In this document: positions 22,100 to 33,150 of the stretch, piece after piece | Layout: every line of letters starts with the position of its first letter | Position numbering within the stretch: position 1 is the stretch's first letter | NCBI GenBank assembly: GCA_026874595.1 | Contig: CM049310.1 | Span: 66,852,056 to 66,916,055, forward strand | Direction: 5' to 3' | From: Sipunculus nudus | Lineage: Eukaryota; Annelida; Sipuncula; Golfingiida; Sipunculidae | DNA length: 64,000 nucleotides | Position numbers and translations under genes: made by a program | The notes under the pieces: generated by a model | What the model was told of the DNA's origin: nothing | Seen by the model: the letters and a program-made list of their open reading frames with translations, nothing else | Databases searched by the model: none

Positions 22100-24985
22100 A
22101 TGTGAGGGCATTTTGTCTAAAATACTCAGCTACAAGAGCGAAGGAACGTAGATTAGAGGAAGATCTGATAAATAGGGAGTTAAATATATTTAAAAAGAAA
22201 CTAGATAATTAAAATGAGAAAGATGAAGTAAGATATGAACAGTTACTGTGTAAAATGGAACAAATTAATGCCTACTATAACAAAGGAGCTATAATACGAG
22301 CGAAAGCAAGTTATGTTGAATTTGGGGAAAGAAATACGAAATATGTTCTTAGTTTAGGAAAATGAAATCAACAGCTAGATTGATCGTGTCTTTAATAAAG
22401 GCCGATTCTTTAATTAAAAATCCAACCGATATACTTGAGCTACAGAAAGAATTCTATGAAGAATTGTATGTGAAAGATAATACATCTGAAATAAATGAAG
22501 ATTACTTTTTCAAAGGGTATAATGAGGATCTGACTTTAGAAGAAGATGAATCATCCTATTGTGAAGTGGATATAACACTCAGTGAATGTAAACAAGCATT
22601 AAGCTAAATGGAAAAACGGAAAGAGTCCGGGAACAGACGGATTAACCGTCGAATTTTACAAATTTTTATGGTTAAATCTGAAAGATTCATTATTACAATT
22701 GTAATCTTATTCTTTTGAAAATGGACTGCTTAGTGTGGGGCCAAGAAGAGGGGTAATTAATTTAATACCAAAAATGGGCAAACATTTGAGATATCTAAAA
22801 AAACTGGCGTTCCATTCCCTTGCTCTAAACGGACTGTAAATTGTTAACAAAGATTTTAGCCACACGTATGCAAAAAGTGTTACCTGTAATAATTAGTGAA
22901 TTTCAGACCGGTTATTTAAAAAAAAACAAAAAAAAACAGGCACATAGGTTGTAACATTAGAACAATAAAGGATCTTTATGATTAGTGCTTTGAAAAGGTC
23001 AGAATGGTATATTTCTAGTAGCAGATTTTAAACATGATTTTGATTGCCTAAGTTGGAGCTTTTTTTTTCAAATAAAACTTTAGAAAATTTTAATTTTGGA
23101 CCACGTTTCAGAAGATGGGTTAATTTTTTTTTTGTACAAACATTAAAAGTTGTGTGATTATTTAAATAAAGAGAGTACAACCCGATTTCTTAAATTGGAG
23201 AGGTGCCCAATTAGGGTGCTCTTTATAACTGCTGTTTAAATATTATCAATTAGAATAAAAAGTGCTCCAGATATTCAGGGAATATGCGTTGGGCAAAGAC
23301 GACGTAGGGCAAAACTAGAAGACGATACAACAACATTTGTTGAGAATCAGTGTTCACTTTGATCAGTTTTGAGACTGTTAAAACCATTTAAATTGGCCGC
23401 TGGATTAAAACTGAATATTGACTAATCTGAAATGATATTTCTGGAGAAGACACTGCCAGCTAGAGAGGCGTTAATTGTATAAAGGTTAACAAGGGACCTT
23501 TAAAAATCTTGGGAGTATGGTTTACCAACAATAAAATATAGAGATGGATAGATTGAATTTTTTCTTCAAGATTAGATAAATTGAATTGTTTTTTTAAATA
23601 TTTGGAGACAAAGAGTTCTGTCTCTGAAAGGAAAAATTACAATAATTAAAAGTCTTGCATTACCTCAGTTATTGTATGCAGTAAATATACTTTATGTGCC
23701 CGAGTGGGTCATTCAAAATGCCGTACCTTTGCTTTTGCATTTTTGTGGAAAGGTTAGCCTCATAAAATAAAAAGCTATGCTATTTGTAATGAAATAAGTA
23801 AAGGAGGCTTGAACATGGTAGAAATAAAGAGTTTTCTGCAAAGTTTTAAGTTATCATGGTGCAGAATATTTTGTAATAGATGGTACCATCCGGTGGTAGA
23901 TGTATATTTCAAAGGGCACACTCTCATAGACTTTATCACATTTTCATATGGTCCCAACGATATACCGATAGAATTTTCTAGATTTTACAAACACTTCCTG
24001 GAAATTTAAAAAAAGATTTTTGTTAACGGTAATTCTTAATGAGTCTCTCTGGTTTAACAGTAAAATTATGTTAGGTGGAAAAGTGGTTTATTACGAAACT
24101 TTTTTTTAAACTATGTTATTAATGTAAAAGATATATTTCAAAGTAAAAATTTATTAACATTTGATAGAATTCAGGAGAGATTTTATATACTGCCAGGAGA
24201 ATACTTAAAGTATTTTAGTTTGGTAGATACCGGTAGCATGGAAAAAAACCAGATATATGAGGGTCTATTAATAACAACTGAAACGGACGTCTTTGCACTT
24301 TATACTCGTGAAGGGGACAATAATTTGTTAACAGCTAGATTTAGGGACTTTTATAAGATATTTATACAAAATGTGTGTCATTACCCTTCATCAGTGGACA
24401 AATGGAATAGAAAATATGATGATATAGAATAGTCAGTTACATCAAGTTTGCCTTTTCATGTTCATAGAGATACAAAAATTCAGACATTACAATATAAGAT
24501 ATTGACAATAATGTTTCCATGTAATAAAAAGTTTTTTTCAATGGAAAACCATAAACTCTCCTAGATGTAATTATTGTAGTGAAATCGACTCTCTAGAACA
24601 TTTTTTTTTCAATGTAATGTGGTACGTAATTTTTGGTTTACCTTACAGACATGGTGGAACGACATATTTGATAATTACAAACAGCTCTGTTTGAGGGATA
24701 TTCTTTTTGGAATACGAAGTGAAGATGGAATAATATATGATATTCTGAACTATTTTATTTTGGTCAGGAAAAAGTATATTTATATGTGGAGAAATTTAAC
24801 AATAGAAAAGTCTGTATCACTTGTATCCAAGACTTAAAATTCAGATTAGAAACGGAAATATATACTGTAAATATAAATCTGGTAAACAGGAATGATAAGA
24901 CACAGAGGGATATACGTTTGTAAACGTTGTTTGAAAAACTATGATGTCAATAGCGTACACGTATGGAATTTATGAATAAATTTTT
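22100..24985 (+). pseudogene. LINE-A ORF2, reverse transcriptase and C-terminal domain
   Basis: Recognisable motifs in order: KSPGTDGLTVEFYKFLW near 22622, LLTKILATRMQKVLPVIISE near 22842, FQTGY near 22900, VADFKHDFDCLSW near 23020 (motif A, first catalytic Asp region), EDDTTTF near 23318 where the YADD box is expected (both D kept, YA lost), LGVWFTN near 23510, PQLLYAVNILYVPEWV near 23671, and GGLNMVEIKSF at 23803. A cysteine motif CNYCSEIDSLEHFF follows near 24570 and WFTLQTWW near 24635, as in L1/Tx1 C-termini. Frame breaks occur about every 100-250 bp. The element ends in an A/T-rich tail near 24985. Confidence 0.7.
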
Positions 24986-24991
24986 TTTAAA

Positions 24992-26345
24992 GTTGTATGA
25001 TTATTTATAGGGTGTATGGCGTTGTTTATTTACGTTGTGATGTGTTATGTAAGCAGGGCGTTGTATGCTTATTTCTAGGGTTATGTGAAATGTTAACATG
25101 GCGTTGTGTGATTATTTACAGGTTGATGTGAAATTTAAGCAGGGCGTTGTATGATTATTTGTAGGGCGTTGTATGATTATTTGAAGGGTGATGTGTTTTG
25201 TTAGCAGGGCGTTCTATGATTATTTCTAGGATGATGTGAAATGTGAACAGGGCATTGTATGATTATTTGAAGGGTGAAGTGTTACTTAAGCAGGACGTTG
25301 TTTATTCACATGGTGATTTGTAATGTAAGCAGGGCGTAGTATGATTATTAATAGTGTGATGTGAAATGTAAACAGGGTGTTGCATGATAACTATAGGGTG
25401 ATGTGAAATGTAAGCAGGGCGTTGTATGAATATATATAGTGTGTTGAGAAATGTAAACAGGGCGTTGTATGATTATTTATAGGGTGATGTAAAATGTAGG
25501 CAGGGTGTTGTTTATTTACATGGTGATGTGTTAAGAAAGCAGGGCGTTGTATGATTATTTGAAGGGTGATATGAAATGTAAAAGGGCGTAAGAATATTTA
25601 TAGTGTGATGTGAAATGTAAGCAGGGCGTTGTATGATTATTTACATTGTGATGTGTTATGTAAGCAGGGCGTTGTATGATTATTTACATTGTGATGTGTT
25701 ATGTAAGCAGGGCGTTGTATGATTATTTACATTGTGATGTGTTATGTAAGCAGGGCGTTGTATGATTATTTGAAGGGTGATGTGAAATGTAAAAAGGGCG
25801 TTGTATGATTACTATAGGGTGATGTGAAATGTAATAGGGCGTTGTATGATTAATTATAGTTTGATGAGAAATGTAAACAGGGCGTTGTATGATTATTTAA
25901 AGTGTGATGAGAAATGTAAACAGGGCGTTGTATGATTATTTAAAGTGTGATGAGAAATGTAAACAGGGAGATGTATGATTATTTATAGGGTGATGTGTTA
26001 TGTAAGCAGGGCGTTGTATGATTATTTGAAGGGTGATGTGAAATGTAAAAAGGGCGTTGTATGATTACTATAGGGTGATGTGAAATGTAACAGGGCGTTG
26101 TATGATTAATTATAGTTTGATGAGAAATGTAAACAGGGCGTTGTATGATTATTTAAAGTGTGATGAGAAATGTAAACAGGGAGATGTATGATTATTTATA
26201 GGGTGATGTGTTATGTAAGCAGGGCGTTGTATGATTATTTACATGGTGATCTGTTATGTAGGCAGGGCGTTGTATGATTATTTATAGTGTGTTGAGAAAT
26301 GTAAACAGGGCGTTGTATGATTATGTTTTGGTGATGTTAAACGTA
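24992..26345 (+). repeat. 39/44-bp satellite, right block
   Basis: About 31 copies of a 44-bp unit, GGGCGTTGTATGATTATTTA followed by TAGGGTGATGTGAAATGTAA and GCAG, with variants TGTTATGTAAGC and AAAGTGTGATGAGAAATG. It is clearly the same family as 14056-15036, so LINE-A entered a single satellite. A segment of about 240 bp is repeated (25,740-25,980 and 26,005-26,190 share the same run of variant units). Confidence 0.9.
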
Positions 26346-27469
26346 AAATGCAAAATGGAAAATCTCATTGAAACCTGAAAATATTTCCTTCTTTCTTGGT
26401 GTTCTTTTAGTTAAAGAGGGAAAATCCTGTTTCAGCGTCAAAAGGGTTTTCACTTATTATTTGGTAAAGGCCGTATTTCTCAGTAGCGTTTTTACAGAAT
26501 GTCTTGTTAAATTTGATGAACTTTTTCATCGGCAGTTGAGTAATTTGACCATAAACAACTTTTTATTTTGTGCATAATCGATTTCTTCTTGTTTTTTTTA
26601 GATTGACACTGCTTTTGAGATTGGCGCATCCATGAAAGGGGCTCAATTCTTACAGGCCATGCAAACAGTCAAGGATCAAACGCCTGGACGGTTCCCGGAC
26701 GACGTGGCGACGTCGACATAATTCCGGCGGATTGTCAATGGAGGGACACAGGAATGGTTTCATCCCAGTGTTCTAGGAATAGCTGCCGGCTGACAATCGG
26801 TAAGTTGCTGGTATCTATATCAGAATACATAATTAAATGGATAGGCCTGTGCCGGATATGGTCTAAGAAGGCTGTGTATCCTGATAGTCCGAATTTTATA
26901 CTTCCGTAACGGAGCTCATATTGCGCTGTAAAGAACAACAATTAACGTAAAATGACATCTTCTTTTCAGCCCTAACATGAAAGGTTTTGTTTACATGAAT
27001 AATTTGCAATCATTCCACCCCTTTCCTGAAATAAGTTATTGCTTCTTATAAAGTGAAACATCAAAAGAGCTTGATATAAATTTCTAGGAAGAATAAACCG
27101 ATCTTAGGCTAGAGTGAAATGTATGTAACATTCTTTATATAATTCTTGCATATAATTCTTGCAATGCAATTGCTTTTGAAATCAAGTAGTTCTATGATTG
27201 GTCAATATTTATATTTGTATATTTTTAATATTTATTCGCTCTGTTCTTTAATTAAAAGTTATACGGATCTATATGTAACTGTTATTTTAAATTAGTATCT
27301 AATTTGTGTTTCCGTTAGCAGTACAGTTGCTGAATACATTTGATTTCTTCCTGCTCAATCATTAACTGATATATGACTCTGCCGTTCTCAATTAAACCAA
27401 TCTGAATTTCTCCGATTCATTCTGCAACGAACAGAAAAAAAAACCCAGCAGATTGATTAATCATCCCGG
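26346..27469. other. Mostly unique AT-rich sequence with one candidate exon
   Basis: The region contains the candidate exon at 26602-26721, described separately. The plus-strand ORF 26368-26577 and the minus-strand ORF 26735-26941 are not recognised. The rest is AT-rich without visible features. Confidence 0.35.
26602..26721 (+). CDS. Candidate 3'-terminal exon, product unknown
   Basis: A strong-looking acceptor (TTCTTGTTTTTTTTAG) precedes an open stretch of 39 codons starting IDTAFEIGASMKGAQFLQAM and ending DDVATST before TAA. The local GC content rises relative to its flanks (GACGACGTGGCGACGTCG). No domain is recognised and no upstream exon was identified, so this may equally be a chance ORF or a relic. 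The low score reflects that. Confidence 0.25.
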   Translation: MDTAFEIGASMKGAQFLQAMQTVKDQTPGRFPDDVATST

Positions 27470-28445
27470 CTCTAGGACAACTACTCCCCAGACAATTACC
27501 CCCCGGACAATTACCCCTTGGACAATTACCCCTTGGACAATTACCCCCCGGACAATTACCCCCAGGACATTTACCCCCTTGGGCATCTACCCCCCAGACA
27601 ACTACCCCCCAGACAATTACCCCCCGGTACAATTACCTCCCGGACAACTACCCCCCGGACAACTACCCCCATGGTATAATAACACTTTTAAAGTACACAT
27701 TGTACAAACTAAAAGTAAAATATTCCGATTGTAAGTAAAACAAATACCGGTGATAATATATTTCAAACCAAGCATAGGTACATACATCATGTGTATTGTA
27801 AAAATTGAAAAAAATATCCATTACATCAAGTTTTCAGTAGCCGTTTACTAGTTCTAGGCAATGCCTCTCAGATGATTGTATTGTGTATTGCTTATTGTAA
27901 AAAAATGTAAATATATGGTAAAAAGTCCATTATATGAAATACGCTTTACATTGGCAAATTGTAAAACAAAAGCTTTGCAAACATATGGTCCATATAACCA
28001 CCCGCAAGCTTACAATATAATTCCATTTAAATATGGAATACCATTCATTCTGATCTATTCTTACCAATCTCTATAAGTAATATCATAATAAGTAATAGCA
28101 TGATATTATCATCTAAAGAGATTTTCTTTTTATTTTTTGTTTGCAATTAATTTTATTTATATCTTTGGCATTCTGTGCTACTCATTAGCAACACAGAATA
28201 TATTTAAATGTATAACGTGTACTTTAAACGTGTAATTTATACCACGGGGTAATTGTCCAGGGGGTAGTTGTCCGGGGGGTAATTGAACCGGGGGGTAATT
28301 GTCTGGGGGTAGTTGTCTGGGGGGTAGTTGTCCGAGGGGGTAATTGTCCTTGGGGGTTATTGTCCGGGGGGTAATTGTCTGGGGGGTAATTGTCCAGGGG
28401 GTAATTGTCGGGGGGTAATGGTCCGGGGGGTAATTGTCCTGTTGC
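27470..28445. repeat. Large inverted repeat made of 15-bp C-rich/G-rich minisatellites
   Basis: The left arm (27470-27735) has about 13 copies of a 15-bp unit GACAATTACCCCCCG. The right arm (28190-28445) has about 13 copies in the opposite orientation (GGGGGGTAATTGTCC). The inverted similarity continues inward beyond the arrays: the left flank reads TGGTATAATAACACTTTTAA then AGTACAC, and the right flank, inverted, reads TGGTATAAATTACACGTTTA then AAGTACAC. The 450-bp spacer between the arms is AT-rich and not recognised. ORFs of PPDNY/PGQLPP type on both strands are by-products of the period. The structure could be a foldback-type element. Confidence 0.8.
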
Positions 28446-28604
28446 CAATCATCCCATTTCCCTTCCCTGAATGCTTCTTGACTTTGCACTTCAAATTGTT
28501 AAGAGGAAGAATATTTGAAAAAAAAATTTCTATCAATTCTTACTGACACTTCAACGATTCATAATCTCCTGACGAATACCGCACAACGATATTTTTTATC
28601 TTAA

Positions 28605-31600
28605 TAAATCTTACCTTACAGTAGATCTGTTCATATTATGAGTAAAGCCAGGACCTTGGAGTGGTTCTGTTCACATCATTAGTAAAGCCAGGACCTTGAG
28701 TAAAGCTGGGACCTTGGAGTAGATCTGTTCACATTATAAATTAAGCCAGGACCTTGGAGTAGATCTGTCTACATAATGAGTAAAGCCAGGACCTTGGAGT
28801 AGATCTGTTCACATTATAAATCAAGCCAGGACCTTGGAGTAGATCTGTCCACATAATGAGTAAAGCCAGGACCTTGGAGTAGATCTGTTCACATAATGAG
28901 TAAAGCCAGGACCTTTGAGTAGATCTGTTTACAGTATAAATTAAGCCAGGGCCTTACAGTAGATCTGTTCACATTATGAGTAGAGCCAGGACCTTGGAGT
29001 AGATCTGTTCACATTATGAGTAAAGCCAGGACCTTACAGTAGATCTGTTCACATTATGAGTAAAGCCAGGACCTTACAGAAGATCTGGTCATATTATGAG
29101 TAAAGCCAGGACCTTGAAGTAGATCTGTTCACATTATTAGTAAAGCCAGGACCTTGAGAAAAGCTGGGACCTTGGAGTAGATCTGTTCACATTATAAATT
29201 AAGCCAGGACCTTGGAGTAGATCTGTCCACATAATGAGTAAAGCCAGGACCTTGGCGTAGATCTGTTCACTTAATGAGTAAAGCCAGGACCTTTGAGAAG
29301 ATCTGTTCACATAATGAGTAAAGCCAGGACCTTTGAATAGATCTGTTCACATTATGAGTAAAGCCAGGGCCGTATAGTAGATCTGTTCACATTATGAGTA
29401 AAGCCAGGACCTTGGAATAGGTCTGTTCACATTATGACTAAAGCCAGGACCTTACTGTGGATTTGTTCACATTATGAGTAAAGCCAAGACCTTGGAGTAG
29501 ATCTGTTCACATAATGAGTAAAGCCAGATACTTTGAGTAGATCTGTTCACATAATGAGTAAAGCCAGGACCTTTGAGTAGATCTGTTCACATTATGAGTA
29601 AAGCCAGGGCCGTAGAGTAGATCTGTTCACATTATGAGTAAAGCCAGGACCGTATAGTAGATCTGTCCACATTACGAGTAAAGCCAGGACCTTGGAGTAG
29701 GTCTGTTCACATTATGACTAAAGCCAGGACCTTACTGTAGATCTGTTCACATTATGAGTAAAGCCAGGACCTTACAATAGATCTGTTTACATTATGAGTA
29801 AAGCCAGGACCTTAGAGTAGATCTGTTCACATAATGAGTAAGGCCAAGACCTTTGAGTAGATCTGTTCACATAATGAGTAAAGCCAGGACCTTTGAGTAG
29901 ATCTGTTCACATTATGAGTAAAGCCAGGGCCGTAGAGTAGATCTGTTCACATTATGAGTAAAGCCAGGACCGTATAGTAGATCTGTTCACATTATGAGTA
30001 AGCCAGGACCTTGGAGTAGCTCTGTTTACATTATGACCAAAGCCAGCACCTTACTGTAGATTTGTTCACATTATGAGTAAAGCCAGGACCTTACAATAGA
30101 TCTGTTTACATTATGAGTAAAGCCAGGACCTTGGAGTAGATCTGTTCACATTATTAGTAAAGCCAGGACCTTGAGAAAAGCTGGGACCTTGGAGTAGATC
30201 TGTTCACATTATAAATTAAGCCAGGACCTTCGAGTAGATCTGTCCACATAATGAGTAAAGCCAGGACCTTGGAGTAGATCTGTTCACATAATGAGTAAAG
30301 CCAGGACCTTGGAGTAGATCTGTTCACATAATGAGTAAAGCCAGGACTTTTGAATAGATCTGTTCACATTATCAGTAAAGCCAGGGCCGTAGAGTAGATC
30401 TGTTCACATTATGAGTAAAGCCAGGACCTTGGAGTAGGTCTGTTCACATTATGACTAAAGCCAGGACCTTACTGTAGATTTATTCACATTATGAGTAAAG
30501 CCAGGACCGTATAGTAGATCTGTTCACATTATGAGTAAAGCCAGGACCTTGGATTAGGTCTGTTCACATTATGACTAAAGCCAGGACCTTACTGTAGATC
30601 TGTTCACACTATGAGTAAAGCTAGGACCTTACAATAGATCTGTTCACATAAATTAAGCGAGGCCCTTCCAGTAGATCTGTGCACATTATGAGTAGAGCCA
30701 GGACCTTGGAGTAGATCTGTTCACATTATGAGTAAAGCCAGGACCTTACAGTAGATCTGTTCACATTATGAGTAAAGCCAGGACCTTACAGAAGATCTGG
30801 TCATATTATGAGTAAAGCCAGGGCCTTGGAGTAGATCTGTTCACATTATTAGTAAAGCCAGGACCTTGAGAAAAGCTGGGACCTTGGAGTAGATCTGTTC
30901 ACATTATAAATTAAGCCAGGACCTTGGAGTAGATCTGTTCATATAATGAGTAAAGCCAGGACCCTGGAGTAGATCTGTTCACATAATGAGTAAAGCCAGC
31001 ACCTTTGAGTAGATCTGTTCACATAATGAGTAATGCCAGGACCTTTGAATAGATCTGTTCACATTATGAGTAAAGCCAGGGCCGTAGAGTAGATCTGTTC
31101 ACATTATGAGTAAAGCAAGGACCGTATAGTAGATCTGTTCACATTATGACTAAAGCCAGGACTTTGGAGTAGGTCTGTTCACATTATGACTAAAGCCAGG
31201 ACCTTACTGTAGATTTATTCACATTATGAGTAAAGCCAGGACCTTAGAGTAGATCTGTTCACATAATGAGTAAGGCCAAGACCTTTGAGTAGATCTGTTC
31301 ACATAATGAGTAAAGCCAGGACCTTTGAGTAGATCTGTTCACATTATGAGTAAAGCCAGGACCGTATAGTAGATCTGTTCACATTATGAGTAAGCCAGGA
31401 CCTTGGAGTAGGCCTGTTTACATTATGACTAAAGCCAGCACCTTACTGTAGATTTGTTCACATTATGAGTAAAGCCAGGACCTTACAGAAGATCTGGTCA
31501 TATTATGAGTAAAGCCAGGGCCTTGGAGTAGATCTGTTCACATTATTAGTAAAGCCAGGACCTTGAGAAAAGCTGGGACCTTGGAGTAGATCTGTTCACA

Positions 31601-33150
31601 TTATAAATTAAGCCAGGACCTTGGAGTAGATCGGTTCACATAATGAGTAAAGCCAGGACCCTGGAGTAGATCTGTTCACATAATGAGTAAACCCAGCACC
31701 TTTGAGTAGATCTGTTCACATAATGAGTAATGCCAGGACCTTTGAATAGATCTGTTCACATTATGAGTAAAGCCAGGACCTTTGAGTAGGTCTGTTCACA
31801 TTATGACTAAAGCCAGGACCTTACTGTAGATTTATTCACATTATGAGTAAAGCTTGGACCTTGGAGGAGAACTGTCCACATAATGAGTAGAGCCAGGACC
31901 TTGGAGTAGATCTGTTCACATAATGAGTAAAGCCAGGACATTTGAGTAGATCTTTTTACAGTATAAATTAAGCCAGGACCTTACAGTAGATCTGTTCACA
32001 TAAATTAAGCGAGGCCCTTCCAGTAGATCTGTTCACATTATGAGTAGAGCCAGGACCTTGGAGTAGATCTGTTCACATTATGAGTAAAGCCAGGACCTTA
32101 CAGTAGATCTGTTCACATTATGAGTAAAGCCAGGACCTTACAGAAGATCTGGTCATATTATGAGTAAAGCCAGGGCCTTGGAGTAGATCTGTTCACATTA
32201 TTAGTAAAGCCAGGACCTTGAGAAAAGCTGGGACCTTGGAGTAGATCTGTTCACATTATAAATTAAGCCAGGACCTTGGAGTAGATCGGTTCACATAATG
32301 AGTAAAACCAGGACCCTGGAGCAGATCTGTTCACATAATGAGTAAAGCCAGCACCTTTGAGTAGATCTGTTCACATAATGAGTAATGCCAGGACCTTTGA
32401 ATAGATCTGTTCACATTATGAGTAAAGCCAGGGCCGTAGAGTAGATCTGTTCACATTATGAGTAAAGCCAGGACCTTACTGTGGATCTGTTCACATAATG
32501 AGTAAGGCCAAGACCTTTGAGTAGATCTGTTCACATTATGAGTAAAGCCAGGACCTTTGAGTAGATCTGTTCACATTATGAGTAAAGCCAGGACCGTATA
32601 GTAGATCTGTTCACATTATGAGTAAGCCAGGACCTTGGATTAGGTCTGTTTACATTATGACTAAAGCCAGGACCTTACTGTAGATCTGTTCACATTATGA
32701 GTAAAGCCAGGACCTTACAATAAATCTGTTCACATTATGAGTAAAGCTTGGACCTTGGAGGAGAACTGTCCACATAATGAGTAGAGCCAGGACCTTGGAG
32801 TAGATCTGTTCACATAATGAGTAAAGCCAGGACATTTGAGTAGATCTTTTTACAGTATAAATTAAGCCAGGACCTTACAGTAGATCTGTTCACATTATGA
32901 GTAAAGCCAGGATCTTGGAGTAGATCTGTTCACATTATGAGTAAAGCGAAGACCTTACAGTAGATCTGTTCACATAATGAGTAAAAGCCAGGACCTTACA
33001 GTAGATCTGTTCATATTATGAGTAAAGCAAGGACATTGGAGTAGATCTGTCCACATAATGAGTAAAGCCTGGACCTTGGAGGAGATCTGTCCACGTAATG
33101 AGTAAAGCTTGGACCTTGGAGTAGATCTGTTTACATTATAAGGTCGTGTA
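28605..33150 (+). repeat. 40-bp minisatellite array with approximately 655-700-bp higher-order repeats
   Basis: About 113 copies of TAGATCTGTTCACATTATGA followed by GTAAAGCCAGGACCTTGGAG. Variants recur in blocks. A distinctive short unit (CCTTGAGAAAAGCTGGGACC) marks 29154, 30171, 30866, 31563 and 32218, and a variant lies near 28695. The last four give spacings of about 695, 697 and 655 bp, or 16-17 monomers. Almost every unit has an AGATCT site. No coding potential. Confidence 0.95.

Larger units (their letters stand above)
15037..24991 (+). mobile_element. LINE-A: L1-like non-LTR retrotransposon inserted in the satellite
   Basis: A decayed but nearly full-length element: a 5' region, ORF1 (coiled coil, RRM-like part, NADAR), apurinic endonuclease, reverse transcriptase and C-terminal domain, ending in an A/T-rich tail. 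It is bounded by GTTGTATG on both sides (15029-15036 and 24992-24999). That octamer is also part of the satellite unit, so it supports but does not prove a target-site duplication. The left side begins GGGAGACG. A Helitron-like element interrupts ORF1 at 16885-19887. Many frameshifts and stops make it inactive. Confidence 0.75.

Noticed and set aside
27417-28546. Proline-rich PPDNY/PGQLPP ORFs on both strands
   Set aside because: By-products of the 15-bp minisatellite in inverted arms.
28605-33150. Regular 40-bp repeats resembling a CRISPR array
   Set aside because: No spacers: units are contiguous and diverge along their whole length, and the DNA is eukaryotic.
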